Positions 26,786 through 39,548 of a stretch of DNA of 64,000 nucleotides are shown here, piece after piece. Under the pieces are notes generated by a model. The model had not been told where the DNA came from. It was given only the letters and a program-made list of their open reading frames with translations, and did no database searches. Numbering within the stretch: position 1 is the stretch's first letter; each line of letters begins with the position of its first letter. Made by a program: the position numbers and the translations under genes. Source of the DNA: Chromobotia macracanthus (taxonomy: Eukaryota > Chordata > Actinopteri > Cypriniformes > Botiidae); contig JAZGTH010000005.1 in assembly GCA_036877525.1 (NCBI GenBank), positions 10,518,001 to 10,582,000 of the forward strand. Reading direction: 5' to 3'.

Positions 26786-27577
26786 GCCCACTTTCAAATC
26801 TCCATGATACTCTGGTTTGTAGAAATGTGTCTGATCCCTCCTTCAACTGTAAATCTTTGGTATTTTTCTCACCAGGCAAATACCACCCAGTCTGATGAAG
26901 CAAATATTGTGAGTCTGCTTGAAAATGTAATACCATGCATCTGCTTATTTAAAAATAAAAACACGCAACTTCCTTTTCCTTTAAAAGTATGAGTACTGCA
27001 TAATATAAATAATAAATGCTATGCCTAACAAAGCCTTCTATTTTTATGTGAATTATTCCTTTAACTCCATGTTTTCACAAACAGGTTTCTTTAGCTGTAA
27101 GCTGGAATGAAAATCTGAAGATCGACACAGGTGGAGGCAGTGAAGGACAAGCCTCCAGCAGATAGGAGAAGCAGCATGTGGTTGGCCTCTCTCACGTCCT
27201 CTCCATCTCACCTCAAAGTTCTCTCTCTCATTTCTTCTACTGTTCCAGTTAAACCCACTCTGCACCTTGCGAGGGTTCTCCATCATCCTTACAATACCGT
27301 CCATACCTCATCCTGTTATCTTTCCTCTCACCTGAGAGACAGGAAGATGGATGAGCTCATCCCGACCGCCTACAGTATGCTGGCAGACTTCCATAGCAAA
27401 CAGGTGAGCGATCACGCAAAGCGAGCACATTTGATAAAGGACTGTGGCGGACACACGCTCTTGCAGATAACAGCTAATTTATGTGCAGTAATGCAGCGAT
27501 TGCAGAAACACAGGGAAGGCAGGGTAACCTCATCTTGGTTTAATGGGAGGGTAAAACTACAGGTGCCCTGAAGGCTT

Positions 27578-27860
27578 CCCAGGGAACATTCTCAGAACAT
27601 TGGCTAATGGCTACTGTTCCCTAAAAGTGTAACGTTAGTAGAACATTTTTTATGTTACGTATCATTTATATCAAAAATGTTATTCTTAGGTTGTTAATGG
27701 AACATTTTAAAAATGCTATTTTATTACAAAAAATGTTATTACAAAAGTTTACAAAATTGACATTTTAAACATTCCTATAACTTTTAAAATAATGTTTTTA
27801 TTATTAAATGGAAATTAAATAATAGGAAAACGATCTTAAAACCTGAAAATGTTAGTTGGG
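27578..27860 (+). repeat. CCCAGCTAACA inverted-repeat element, copy 6
   Basis: The left end reads CCCAGGGAACATTCTCAG, missing the CTAACA part of the terminus, so it has a small terminal deletion. The right end is ATGTTAGTTGGG. The interior includes ATCATTTATATC, AAAAATGTTATTCTTAG and GTTGTTAATGGAACATTTT. Confidence 0.8.
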
Positions 27861-29448
27861 TCGATGATTCTAGTGCTGAAGGCTGCAGTTGCAGAGGCCC
27901 GAATTAAAAGGCAAATGTGCCTGCAGCTTAATATACTGAAGGTTGGCAGCACTTACACTTAGAAATACAAGCATGTTCATGCACAAATACTACAACACTT
28001 AAGTAAACCTCAAACACATGGTTAAACATGTCACAAATAACTTCAGCTTTCTCCTCCGAGGCAAATACAGGAGGGCGTCCACCCACACACATACATACAT
28101 ATCCACACACACACACAAGTGAACCGCTAGTTCAGACACTTGCGAGCGCACTCAATTCCAGGGATCTGCTGATCCGGAACAAAAGAAAGTACAAATTGTC
28201 TAATTAATCCCTCACAGCTAATTACACATGAAGGGCAGCAAAACTCAGACATGAGAGAGTTTGATAGAGAGTTACACTTGACAGCACTTGATCTATAATG
28301 AACCTCACACTGATGAGAGCCGAGAGAGGGAGGAAGAAAGGTGAAAAAAATGTGAAAATGACAAGGGTTAAATGTGGACACTGCAAAGTTTTTATACTCA
28401 TATCTTAAGTACATATATAACAAATGTTTTAGATATATATACTTTACACACAAAATTTTTATATACACATTAAAATAGTTGTTTGTTGCAGCCATGCTAA
28501 ACAGCACTGAAGACGTTTACCATCCATCCCATCTGTACATCTACAGATGTCCACCCCCATCTCTCTCTCTCATTAGATGTGAGCATGTTGTCACATTTAG
28601 AAGACACATTAATGTTGCAGTGTCGAGAGTTTCATTGACTGGCCGCATCACTGTGTCATACTAAGGTGAAATTAAAGGGATATTTGTGTCAGGACATGTC
28701 AATGTCTTTCATTTCATGTTGACAGTCCTGCTAATACATGCTTGTCCTCCCCCTTTGAGCTCTGTAAATGTACATGCTTACATTGCAAAGCCTCTATCTT
28801 TACAAGACTGAAGAGCTATAAATAAAGACAACAGGCAAAATAAACACAAACTTTCTCCTAAACGCGAGCATGTGAAAGCCTGCGCAACTGTATGTAAACA
28901 CACATTTCCTGACTGTCGTGTGAGATTTGTGAGGTATGTGAATTCATGCACGAAGGTGATTAGCCAGAAAGATTGATAGATAGACATACTTTATAGATCT
29001 CTGAGGGGAAAATCTTCCATCAGTCTGTAAGTTGTGCTTCCCACATCAACCATGCAAAGCATACGTGCTTGGAGAGCTGTAAACATAGTGACTCTATGAA
29101 GACCTTGAGCCTCACGGCTAAAGCTCAAACCTGGAGGTTGACTTCAAGGTTTATGTCATCCAATAAAACTAAATCATATTATGTTAAGTCTAAATAAATA
29201 AAAACGTTTTCAACTTATGACTCTTGGGCTGCCTTCAAATGCACCTGTGAGGCTTCTGTGTCCAAACTGGGTAGTCGTTATTATAACATATCATACATTC
29301 AAATCAAAAACAAAATACAATAAACTATCTAACAAAAAAATAGGTAAAACAAATAATGAATGACAGCATAAGCTCTAATTTCTGTTGTACACTTTTACAC
29401 TCTCTAACTATATTCATCTACGCATGGAGTCTAAAGGCTCATTTACTA
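27861..29448. other. Unassigned intron sequence
   Basis: Only the CA/CATA repeat at 28080 and AT-rich DNA at 28390-28470 stand out. The 126-codon minus frame at 28127 has no family resemblance. Confidence 0.5.
28080..28113. repeat. (CA)n/(CATA)n simple repeat
   Basis: ACACACATACATACATAT followed by CACACACACACACA. Short, interrupted simple sequence. Confidence 0.85.
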
Positions 29449-29537
29449 CAAGAACGATAACTATAAGGTAACTATAATGTTAACTATATTAGCATCCACA
29501 CTAACGCACACTAACATTATGTTTGTTCTAAGCTTGT
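29449..29537 (+). repeat. GATAACTATAA-rich repeat fragment
   Basis: Reiterates GATAACTATAAGG, GTAACTATAATG and TTAACTATATTAGC, then ATCCACACTAACG. It resembles a common fish repeat in which GATAACTATAA units precede a GCGTCCACACC block. Short and degenerate. Confidence 0.4.
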
Positions 29538-30801
29538 ACGCAGAGGTTTACATTTATAAAAATGTATGTAGATGATGAAAATGGATGTTTATTATCATTA
29601 TAGTTGCATTGTGGCTATTCTCTTAAATTCAGAATTATTTTTAAACTTTACATTTACATTTATATGCACATAACTAATAAAATAAAATATAATAAAATAT
29701 CCGTATTACTGCACTGTGGGTTCTGCTGTGACATGAGAATAGGGGACTGCCATTTTCTCAGCAGTAGAAAGACAGTAAAACCTTCAAAACCGGTCGGTGG
29801 TTTGAGTTAGAGATCTCCCTGTCCACAGATCCGCCCTAAAGATGCCAGGAGGCTCATGGTCCAGCAAACACCAGCTGCTCAGCAGACTCACCTGTGCTGC
29901 ATGGAACCCCCCGAACTCTAACAATCTCCCTCAAATCATCTATGGCCTCATATCAGTGGACATGGGAACATCTGTGACATGGATTTGGGATCCAGCCAGT
30001 CATTTTAACAATACCTGAGACACTAAAGTGGTAAAATGGGATGTGCATAATGTTTCATTGGTCTCAGCTGAGTTGAAGAAAATGGTTGACTGCTATGCCT
30101 GGTCACACACAATAGCCCTCTGGTTTAAACATGCCTCCTGCACATCACGAACTGAGGAGAATCAATTTCTACACATCTTCTCTAAATGTAACGAATTAGA
30201 AGCTGATATTGATTTCTGCTCAATAGTCACCGAAGAGACAAAACTTCCTTCTTAGAAATGGAAGAAATCGGCCTTCAGTTTTCTGCAAAACAGCCGTGAG
30301 GGGAAAACCCTGCTGCGAGGTATCTTCTTCCTTCCTCCAGTGTGTTTTTCCTCTTTACCTCAATCTCTACCTCAGTGCTATCCTGAGTGTCTAATCCAAT
30401 CAGCATTTAAATGATGGATTTAACACACACTGTGCAGTGGCACATATAAGGTTATGCTATGATTCTGCCCATGAGAGGCAGGAAGGCAGAAACGCAAGAT
30501 TTAATATGCTTGGCGTGATTCGATCGGACACAGGCACACATACATCACATGATGCTAATGGTGCAACACAGATGAAAGGAAGCAGACATGTTCCTTTAAA
30601 AATGAATCATGTTCTGTTCCAACAACATGAGTGTAGTTGTTGCTAGAACAGGCTAAGAGCATAAATACATCATACATTATGAGACATTAGGATGCTATTA
30701 TGGTTACATGGCTACAAAATGTACAAGCCATCGGCACACATATAAATGTCTTGATTTTGTGGTATGCCACAAAAAAAAAAAGCTATACATCCAGCTGGAG
30801 T

Positions 30802-31151
30802 GCTAACCTGGGAACATTCTCAGACCATTGGCTAACGTTCTGTAAAAGTTATCTCAAAGTTATCAAAAACATTCTTGCAGTAACGTTAGTAGAACATTTT
30901 TAACATTATATATCATATATTGAAAATGTTATTCTGAAGCTGTTAGCAGAACATTTGTAAAAATGTCACAATTAAAAAATGTTACACCAACATTCTTATA
31001 ACCAAGCAATAATGTTAATACAATGTCTAAAAACTGGACGTTTTAACTATTCCTAGAACTTACAAAATAACCTTTAAATGTTTTTGTTACTTAATGGATT
31101 AAGTATTCAACATTAGTGAAACATTCTTAGAACCTAAAATTGTTAGCTGGG
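30802..31151 (+). repeat. CCCAGCTAACA inverted-repeat element, copy 7 (about 350 bp)
   Basis: Left terminus altered (GCTAACCTGGGAACATTCTC); right terminus perfect (TGTTAGCTGGG) and followed by TA. It contains every internal block of the family, including TTCTTGCAGTAACGTTAG, ATATATCATATATTG and CTTATAACCAAGCAATAATG, so it is one of the most complete copies. Confidence 0.85.
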
Positions 31152-32649
31152 TACTTCCTGTCTAAAAGTTGCAACCGTAATACATGACTAATAGTGGCTC
31201 AGCAGTCACAGTCGTCTGCCTGTGGGAATTAGCTGTGATTTCTGGCTGACAGGACTAGACTCCTGTCTCTCTCCTGATGTGTCACCCAGACTCTCTGTGA
31301 AGGAGTCAGGGCACTGGCGGCTGCCTCTAAGGCAATAATGCCAGCTGTGTATGATGAGGGAGGGGGCAAAATAATGGCACTGCCTGGAAAGCCCTTCTAA
31401 TGCTGGCTGTCAGTCAGTCTGGCCAATACGAAGAGCAGAATGTCCTGGGGATGTGTCAAAAGGGTGGGCTGTCAGAGAATGCAGTTAGGATGACAACCCC
31501 TGGGGCGTTGAGAGAGGGGAAACGGGTGTGAGGCTGCTAGGGAGAGCCTGAAGCCTTTTTGATTTGTTGCTAGCTTTCAACAAATATGCATCAGAAGTGA
31601 TGGATCACGAGGTGCATCCTGGGACAAAGTGTCAGGGAATCCTGGCACTGCAAGATTTAATGACTGGACATGGGCAATATATTGACAAACCCCAACACTA
31701 CATATAATGTAACTAACAGTTACACTTAAATCCAGGCTGCTTTTTTCTATAGAAAAAAACATTTACATACGAGTTCAATATTAGGCCTACACAGAGTGCA
31801 TGACTCAAACGGATGACTCAATGAAATATATAAAATATAGACATATTTAGACTTATTTGCCATAAAACTGTATTTTGCTTCTTCTAAATATCTAACTGAA
31901 ATCCTCTAACAGCAGTAAGGGTCAAAACATTGTTAATACAATTCTCTTTAAATCTAGTCTCTTATTTTACAGGCCAACCTGTTTTATTTACCCACCAAAG
32001 CTAATTTATAATGCCATTTGGTGTTTGGTGAGTGTTGATTTTTGACCCTGGGTCTACGTGTTACAGAACTCTACAGCTAATAACATGTGGTCATGAAAAC
32101 CCTTCCCATAATGCACTGCAGGGCAAGCCCCCTGCAGCCAGCAGCTTGTAACGAAGGGCGTCTAATGCATCAGTCTGTTGATAATTAATACGCTCGGTCA
32201 AATGGGTACAAAGGTAAAATGCATCTGCTCTGCCCCGTCTCTCCGAACACCCAGAGCCTCATTAGCGTGTTACATTGCTACGATAATTTTCACATTATCC
32301 AAAAACCACAACCGAACCAGCTAGAGAAAATCAAAGTGGAATATTATTAAGATAAAACAATACAGCAGAGATGTTTTTTCAGCAATGTTCAGAGACTACA
32401 ATTGGCCGCTGGTGCCATGACAACCCTGGCCTGGTGTGATTACCTTCCTGCTCCGCAGAGAAAAATGTAAGCGTCTTTGAAGAAAGTAGCCAATTTTGAA
32501 TCAATCGTAAGATTTTCTGAAATGATATAAAAGGCAACAAAATCGACAGTTATGAAGAACTATGATGTGCTTTGTATCATTTTTCCCCGGAGGAGAGGGA
32601 GACAGGGAGAGAGGAAGCGGGAGATAAAGAGGGAAAGAGACAGAGTGTA

Positions 32650-32705
<56 letters not shown>

Positions 32706-33800
32706 GGAATAAAAACAGAGATTGACCTGAAGGAAACAGAGCTGTTTTCTCTTTTAATGAGGTTCTCCACAAGCTGCTCAGCTCAGGCCTGTAAAAAAGC
32801 TCCCACAGCTTCTGTTTTCCAGTATTTGTCTAGTGAGAGAACACACAGGCTTTAACAAAAGTTGAGAAAGTGTGTAATAATGCTTTTGTCATAAATACGA
32901 CAGAAGGAAATCAATCAGTACACCTATCTCAACATGAACCCATATGTGCAAAGAACATGGATCACAATTGTGTTTTCATATGCAAGGACACACAAACAGG
33001 CACCGAATGGAAGCAAGGGCTCCTGTTACCAATGACTGTAATGTTGACCACAGGGGCCTTCATTAAATCAGCAGTTCCTGGAAGAGAGAGACGGGGGAGA
33101 GGAAAGACGGATGTGAAGATCGGGCCTCAAGGGACGGCTGCAAAATAAAGGACGACCAAGAGGCGGCGAACATGCTCTTCCAGGTCATTTGGGTCGAAGG
33201 AAGAACAGGAAGGACAAAACAAGAATTTGTTTCAGGCACACAGAGGACATGTGTCAATAAATCCCCTCTCTATTTGGGGCTTCACTCTCTTTATTTTCCT
33301 CTGTCACTACTGACATAAAGGAGAAGTGAGAGCAGTATGCCAACAAATGTAAAGCTGGAGTTAACATGGGATGCAGCACGTGCAAATGAACCTCAAGTTA
33401 TCTTGAGGAAACGTGCACGTTTCTTCCATGTCCAAATGTACAGCATACGAAACTGATTGTTTAGGGCTGCTTTGAACAGATCCTGTTGACACGCCTCACT
33501 TCCTCCGAGCTGGTGGGGGTTGGCCCACACCCCTCTTTTCATCTGGATGAGAGGAGGAGAGCCGTCTGTCTGTCAACGTCTGATAAATGCTAACCCCCGA
33601 ATATCTCCATTAAACAAACCTCTATCGGGGACGCAGGCTGTTTAGAGCCCCTCTATTAGCATTGCAATTTATGACCAGACATTGCGGCCTGCCTGCTCAG
33701 CTCCCATGGGGACTGGATCCATTCACAGCAGATTAGACCAAATTGGGCAAATCATATGTACGATGATTAGAGGAGCGTAAACATATTTGAGTTGCCGGTT
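31152..33800. other. Unassigned intron sequence with candidate conserved block
   Basis: Holds the (GA)n tract. 31200-31560 and 33560-33790 are single-copy, less AT-rich and free of repeats; the second contains CTATTAGCATTGCAATTTAT. I cannot assign a function. Confidence 0.45.
32588..32706. repeat. (GA)n microsatellite in a 120-bp purine-rich run
   Basis: A purine-rich lead-in (GGAGGAGAGGGAGACAGGG and similar) runs into about 25 perfect GA units at 32652-32702. The minus-strand Ser/Leu frames here are translations of the repeat. Confidence 0.95.
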
Positions 33801-34000
33801 CCCTTACAGAAACGCCACGTGAATTTTACATGTGCCAAAACATGATCAGGCGTGAAATGTGTGGTTTTGGAACTTTGCAACTTTCATGTGAATCCCATGT
33901 AAATTCCCATAGGAAAACAATGGAATCATGTTTTTCATGAGGGATCATTGATTTTCATGTGTTTTTGCACATATGAAGTTCATGTGTCTCTTCTGTAGGG
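33801..34000. mobile_element. 200-bp MITE with about 45-bp inverted arms, CATGTG-rich
   Basis: The left arm starts CCCTTACAGAAACGCCACGT and includes TTTACATGTGCCAAAACATG. The right arm reads in reverse complement CCCTACAGAAGAGACACATG and includes TTCATATGTGCAAAAACAC. The arms align over about 45 bp at roughly 75-80% identity with three small gaps. The middle is full of CATGTG and CATG words. I see no clear target duplication. No open frame. Confidence 0.7.
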
Positions 34001-34742
34001 GTACACCTCCCTTAGAATAAAGGGTTTTCCTAGATCTATCCCACAAACATCAGGGTGGATTCCAGCTTACATACAGAAGTTGTTTCTTAATGAGGTTCTG
34101 ACAGAACTTTTACAATGACGAAGCACAGATTTAGCAAGAATGTACCAAAAATGTAAACAAAACAGCCTGTCTAGACCTAGGTCGACTTCAAGACTTAAAA
34201 AAGCAAAGTTACTTTTAGAAGCAGGGGGAAAACAAACCTTAAGGCAAGCCAAACTACACATGTCGAGAGAAACATCATTACTAGACAACACTCTCTCACT
34301 ACTCTGTTGACTCTGCATACATTTGTGTCACTTACAAATCACAAGAGACTATATGAAGGAGAGAGACTTTTTGTGGCTTTCGAGAGCTTTGTTTGTTTGT
34401 GTGTCTGTGCTTTGTGTGGCATGCACAGGAGGGTCCAAAATGCTGTCTGAGAAGATGAAAGAATTATTTTTATATTTTTTATACTCACTCCCCTTAACCC
34501 ACTGACATACAGAAAGAAACACCCAGACTGTGACTGAATTTCCATTTCTATTCAAAAGATATGATGCCTGCAGTAAGTGATTTGGAGAGATTGGACTTTA
34601 ATTCACTTCCAATGAGCGGTGCAGAGATAAAGACAGTAAGCTCTTGTCTGCAAGGTCAAAGAGAGGCAGCTATTTGATTCTGAGCTGCTGGATAAGAATT
34701 TGCCACAAAATGAAATGATGCTTGGAGTGGCAGGAGAATAAA

Positions 34743-34828
34743 CTTCTTTAGGTGCTGCCAGGGACCTAAAGAAGAAGAGCACAAAACAAAAAACTTCTCC
34801 CCTGAAGAAGAGCACAAAACAAAAAACA
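34743..34828. repeat. Perfect 11-bp hairpin joined to a direct duplication
   Basis: CTTCTTTAGGT (34743-34753) and ACCTAAAGAAG (34764-34774) form a perfect inverted repeat with a 10-nt loop. The right arm runs into GAAGAAGAGCACAAAACAAA, which is repeated exactly about 34 bp later. The arrangement suggests a local slippage or template-switch event. Confidence 0.85.
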
Positions 34829-35134
34829 AATTACTCAAGTAGAACTGGTCATCACCAGCTACCTAACACAATAAACACCTTGTTTGTTTAAATAGGGCCA
34901 AGGCAAGTGCCAGTTTCAAAATGTCTTTGTCCTTTTTCTTAATTAACTAATTGTAGAAAACATTAGAAAATATCAAGTATTGATTAAATATTATACAACA
35001 TAAATATATAAAAATATATGTTACATACTGCATCAATGCAATTAAGGCAGAGATGTAATACAGAAACAACAATTTCTTGAGGCAATGAGAAATTTTGATT
35101 TAATAATAAAAATAAAGACAGAGTTGGGCTCAAA

Positions 35135-35181
35135 GGATCATAAAAATCTAAATAGTTAAGTTTATTGGATCATAAAAATCT
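35135..35181. repeat. 15-bp direct repeat
   Basis: GGATCATAAAAATCT occurs at 35135-35149 and again at 35167-35181, exact copies 32 bp apart in AT-rich DNA. Probably a small tandem duplication. Confidence 0.75.
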
Positions 35182-37878
35182 GAGTTAGACTTGTTGTAAG
35201 AACGTTCCAATATGGAAAACATGACTTATGAGCTACTGAAAGCCAAGATCAGGGGAGGAAATATAACTAAAAGTCTACAGAGATTCACAACCTTCATCTC
35301 AATAATCATCTCTCTTAGGTTCCTGTCTGAATCCACTGAGGCGAGATCTTCACCCTGATACTGAGAGCATTTCGTAAGCTCTTCTGTAAAGAGGCTGAGA
35401 GCATGGCAGAACAGAGGGGTTAGCACTGTCGCCTGCGCAATTCAAAGCTGACGGGGGCATCCAATGCTGTTAGCATGGCGGCAGAAAAAAGAAAAGCAGT
35501 ATGGATGTTGCATGAGTGGAGAACTCTTCACAAATCACACACTGGAACAGAGGGAGAAGAAAAAGAAACTGGAGGATGTAGGGTCCCTTTAAATACAAAG
35601 TCTCCAAACCCTTGAGGCAAATATAAAGTGTTGTAGTGGACCGCACAAATTACATGGGTGTAAAAACGTATGGTTTGAAAATGCCATGCTCATAAGGATG
35701 AGTGAGTGACAGATGCAAGCAGATGCCAGAGCTGCAGGTGAGAGCCCCAGCCAGGTGTTCACATCCTCCCCACACGGCAGCCCAGCACTTCCCAGACCCC
35801 ATCCAGGGTTGACCTTCAGCGGGTGTGCGGGGTCCGCCGCCCTGGCAGCCTCCCGGGAGGAGCCTGCAGATTATGTAGCATTAGTGGCTGAGATCTGGCA
35901 GCTGCAATGGAACTGCGTGATGAATTGTTTCCATGCCAGCATTAATGACTGCTCGATCTCCTTTCGCGAGCAGACGGCTGCGCAAACACGCAAGGCCCGG
36001 CGTCTGGTCAGAGGGTGAGACAGACGATGAAAAGTTTACACAATTTCCACCTGTGCCACATGAGAACAAATAAATAATCCAGGCTTTCTGGCAAGAAAAG
36101 CGACAGAGCGTCAGGGAAACAGCATGATGGGACTCTCAAAACAGATTCTAATAAATCCATCCATGAATAGACTTAGAATTCATTTCTGCTGAGCTTCAAA
36201 AAGGGGGTCTTAGAAAAAAGGAAAAAGAGAGAAAATACAGCAGATGTGAGGGAAGGGGTGATCCATTTGAAACAGGACATTAAAACTTTACTGTACCTGA
36301 AAGCTTTTAGTTGCCTCTGGCTACAGAAATCTCATTACTTTTGTCCCTCGTGTCTCACTATGGGCCAAAACAAAACCAAGATGGCTCTCACATCAAAGAG
36401 CTGAGTAATGCCAGTGAAGTGGGGCCATTATTATTGTGCTTTGGTAAAACAGCTTGATGTACCAGCACGCTTTGTATACGAGCCTGCCCAGATTTCACAG
36501 TCTTCCTACAGGAAAGCTCTCAGTCTCTGGTGGTCTTTAATGTTGACTGCAGGGACTCCAAGATCTCAGTATGGTTCTTTTGGTGTGAGGAGCTTAGCAT
36601 CTGCATTTCTGATGGCTGATTTCACCGTGTTTAAAAGCCTTTTGAGGTTTTTTTTTTTACATGTTTGCTGCCCTCTCCAAAAATATCAGCATTTGCAGTG
36701 AGGATTTTGATCCTGATCTGCTGTTTTCAACCTCTGAGGTCTGGCTCTGAAGTATTTCTGGGATGTTTCACAACTTTCTTTGTGGTCGGGTAAAGAGCAC
36801 CAAACTTATTTTTATACCCACTCTTGATTAAATAATCATCAAGGGTTGCTATATATATACATATATACATCCTCATATTTTAAAACACTATAAAAATATA
36901 GTAAATAAAGTTTTTTTTAATTGTAAAAATTCAGAAGGTTTTCTGTCAGGGTTAGCATGTGGATTAGGTTATAGTGTTTGTAACTAGCTGTGTATAAACA
37001 CAATGATGTCTATGTAATGTGCTCATTTAGACAGATAAGAAGAATGATATAAATATATGTGTGGGAGAGAGAGCATAAAATGTCCAACGGCAAATAATGT
37101 CCGCACTCCAAAAATAGCACTTGGACTACAACTACATATTAATAATAAAACCCTGAGAATGGGTTATTAAAAGCCATACCAACTCATTCTAATTCACCCA
37201 CTCAAGCAAGGGCTCTTAGGGTTACCTTCACCAACAAGAATAGATCTGGCAGAGGGATAATAACTTATTTAGGCCAAATCAAAGAGAAAAGTATTTAAGA
37301 ACTTACTGCAAAAAACGGAGCAAACTTACAGGCTGCCTTTTCCTAAAAGAACACAAAATATATACAGAAAAATATCTCACCGCTGTGACCAACAGTAACA
37401 TAAGGAAACTCATAAATATAAGAGAAAGCATCTTTCTCTATCCAATAAAGACTTTTTAATGCTGAAAAAACTGAACACACAAAAGTGTAAGTTATGTCAT
37501 GTGAGGTCTATAGGGACTATAAAACTCATGTTATTCTACATTCACTCTCCTTACTGTAAAAAAATGAAACAAGAAAACACGGTTAAGGGCCTAAAGCAGA
37601 ACAATAAACCATATCACAACGGCTTTCAGAACACAAGGTGCACACGACAGTGAAATAACATTCAGTCTGCCTGAGATCACTCCCCCGACGAATGTGTCAC
37701 ACAAAAATGAGCAGTTGTGTTTAGTGGCGAAACAAAGGCAGGGCAGGGGACTCACAAACTCAAGCAGTGCCGACTCACTAACTCGAGCAGGGATGTTTGG
37801 TGGAGGAGAAAATCATGTGTAGTAGCTATTGTAATCAAACTATAGATGTTGAAAGTCAGAAATATGTTGATTCTTCTT

Positions 37879-37905
37879 ACATTTACATTTATTAATTTGG
37901 CAGAC
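37879..37905 (-). repeat. SINE/LINE tail fragment
   Basis: ACATTTACATTTATTAATTT followed by GGCAGAC is the reverse complement of the SINE tail (GTCTGCTAAATGAATAAATG type). No head is attached. Could be a SINE or an L2-type LINE tail. Confidence 0.4.
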
Positions 37906-38463
37906 ATACAATATGAGAAGTAGAAAAATAAAAAAGCACTACAGATATATAACAGATACAGTCTTTAGAGTGTTTAATTTGGAATGGATGGACTAAACAT
38001 CCTTCAGGCCATTTTTACTTTGACAAATTAGAAATCTGACAAAACAATGATTTAATTAATACTACACCCAGTTATGAATCTGTAAGATTTAAATAATTCA
38101 AAACAGAACAGTCTGGGTTGACCATCTGGATGGGGTGTTGGCGGGGTATGCGTGACTGGGCATCGTACCACAGTGAAGGGAATAGTCTCAAGAGGCATGT
38201 GAGGGGTTAACATCCACAAAAAACAAATACAGAAGAGAATCAGCTCACAGTAAGAAAAAATCCAGCACTGCCTCTGGCTGTACCAGCCTTTTGATGGACA
38301 ACAAGACCCTCACGGGCAGAATGGCCACCCGGCACTTTTTACAGGTCTTTGATGTGGCTCACACACTGTAAAGAGAAGCTCTTCTGTCATGCAGTCCACT
38401 GTCATGCTGAGATAATTAAGAGTTGAGAGACAAACCATCAGGATCTTGGCACTCCACAACACT

Positions 38464-38537
38464 GGCATCAACACACACACAAACACACACATTCACGCAC
38501 ACGCTCACACATGCACGCACGCTCATGCACACACACT
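38464..38537. repeat. Degenerate (CA)n/(CACG)n tract
   Basis: Mixed ACACAC, CACGCA and CACTC words over about 74 bp, an interrupted CA repeat. It produces the Thr/His-rich and Val/Cys-rich frames on the two strands. Confidence 0.85.
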
Positions 38538-39511
38538 CTTGGCCAAGACTGCTCTCTTTAATGAAAGCACAGGGAGTCATAACATCCAAAACTAAAGTTA
38601 TGAAAGTCTTCCTGTTTTGTGATAACTGTATTACTGTCTTTATTTGATCTGGTACCACTTCTCTTCTCTGTTTCCCAAACAAAATGTGATGTGATGGCTG
38701 TCATATAAAAACAATTTAAAACACCACCATTTGTCTAACAGAGAAGACAACAGCAGTGATCAGAGTTAGCCTGCTAACAGCCAATTATTAGACCCCTTTC
38801 ATACACAGACAAGCACTAAACAAAAACCAAACAGTACAAAACTATTATTTGCTCCATTAAGGTCTGGAAACACATTGGCCAGATTCTGACATCGGTATTA
38901 GAAAGCAGAGCACATATTACAAAGGTAAATATGCTAAAGCCTAAATCTTATAAACATTAATGAACTTTGGTAAACAAATCTGTCAATCAACTGAAGAGCA
39001 CTGAGCATGTACTTAAGAGAGGTAGTGAGGATCACTGAGGGCACAGGTGTATGCGCTTCTCTGTGGCATCTCTCCCCAACACAACAGAGCAGTCGGGCAG
39101 TTATTATTGCTGCCTACAGGAACAGCCCTACGGGTGAGAAAATGATCAGCAGGTGAGGAAGGGCCACAGTTTAACACCCACAGCATGAGATCGCACACCA
39201 CCTGACAGGACTTCTGCAAGAGTGTATGAGAAACAAGAGTCAAAGATGTGAGAGAGATCTGGGGAAAAAGAACAGTCCAACTTTTATTGTCCATATCGAA
39301 TTGCCTTGTCCATGTACTGTTCAGAATAACTGACAGAAATCCCAAATATTGCCCAGAGAAAAGTGAAACGGTAAATGTTCATATTAAATAGGGTGATGAG
39401 TTTAATTCACTGACTACATGTACCCAAAATACCATAGATTTGACGTATTTATTTAATCTTTATCACCATAGCAACAAAGGATCCATATATTGGAGGTTCA
39501 AAGTGATATAA

Positions 39512-39513
<2 letters not shown>

Positions 39514-39546
<33 letters not shown>
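39514..39546. repeat. (AT)n microsatellite
   Basis: About sixteen AT units, followed by an AAGATAT-rich stretch. Self-complementary and prone to extrusion. Confidence 0.95.

Positions 39547-39548
<2 letters not shown>

Noticed and set aside
27131..27571. 146-codon open frame, the longest in the window
   Set aside because: No recognisable domain, no promoter or polyadenylation context, and skewed Ser/Leu/His composition. In 64 kb across six frames a run of this size can occur by chance. Only its short segment before the donor is kept as a finding.
28127..28507. 126-codon minus-strand frame
   Set aside because: Runs through AT-rich low-complexity DNA and an unremarkable intron; no motif seen.
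32501..32772. Hydrophobic Ser-Leu repeat frames on the minus strand
   Set aside because: They are translations of the (GA)n repeat.
38464..38537. CRISPR-like array of spaced CAC repeats
   Set aside because: Interrupted CA simple sequence in a vertebrate intron; no constant repeat and spacer pattern.
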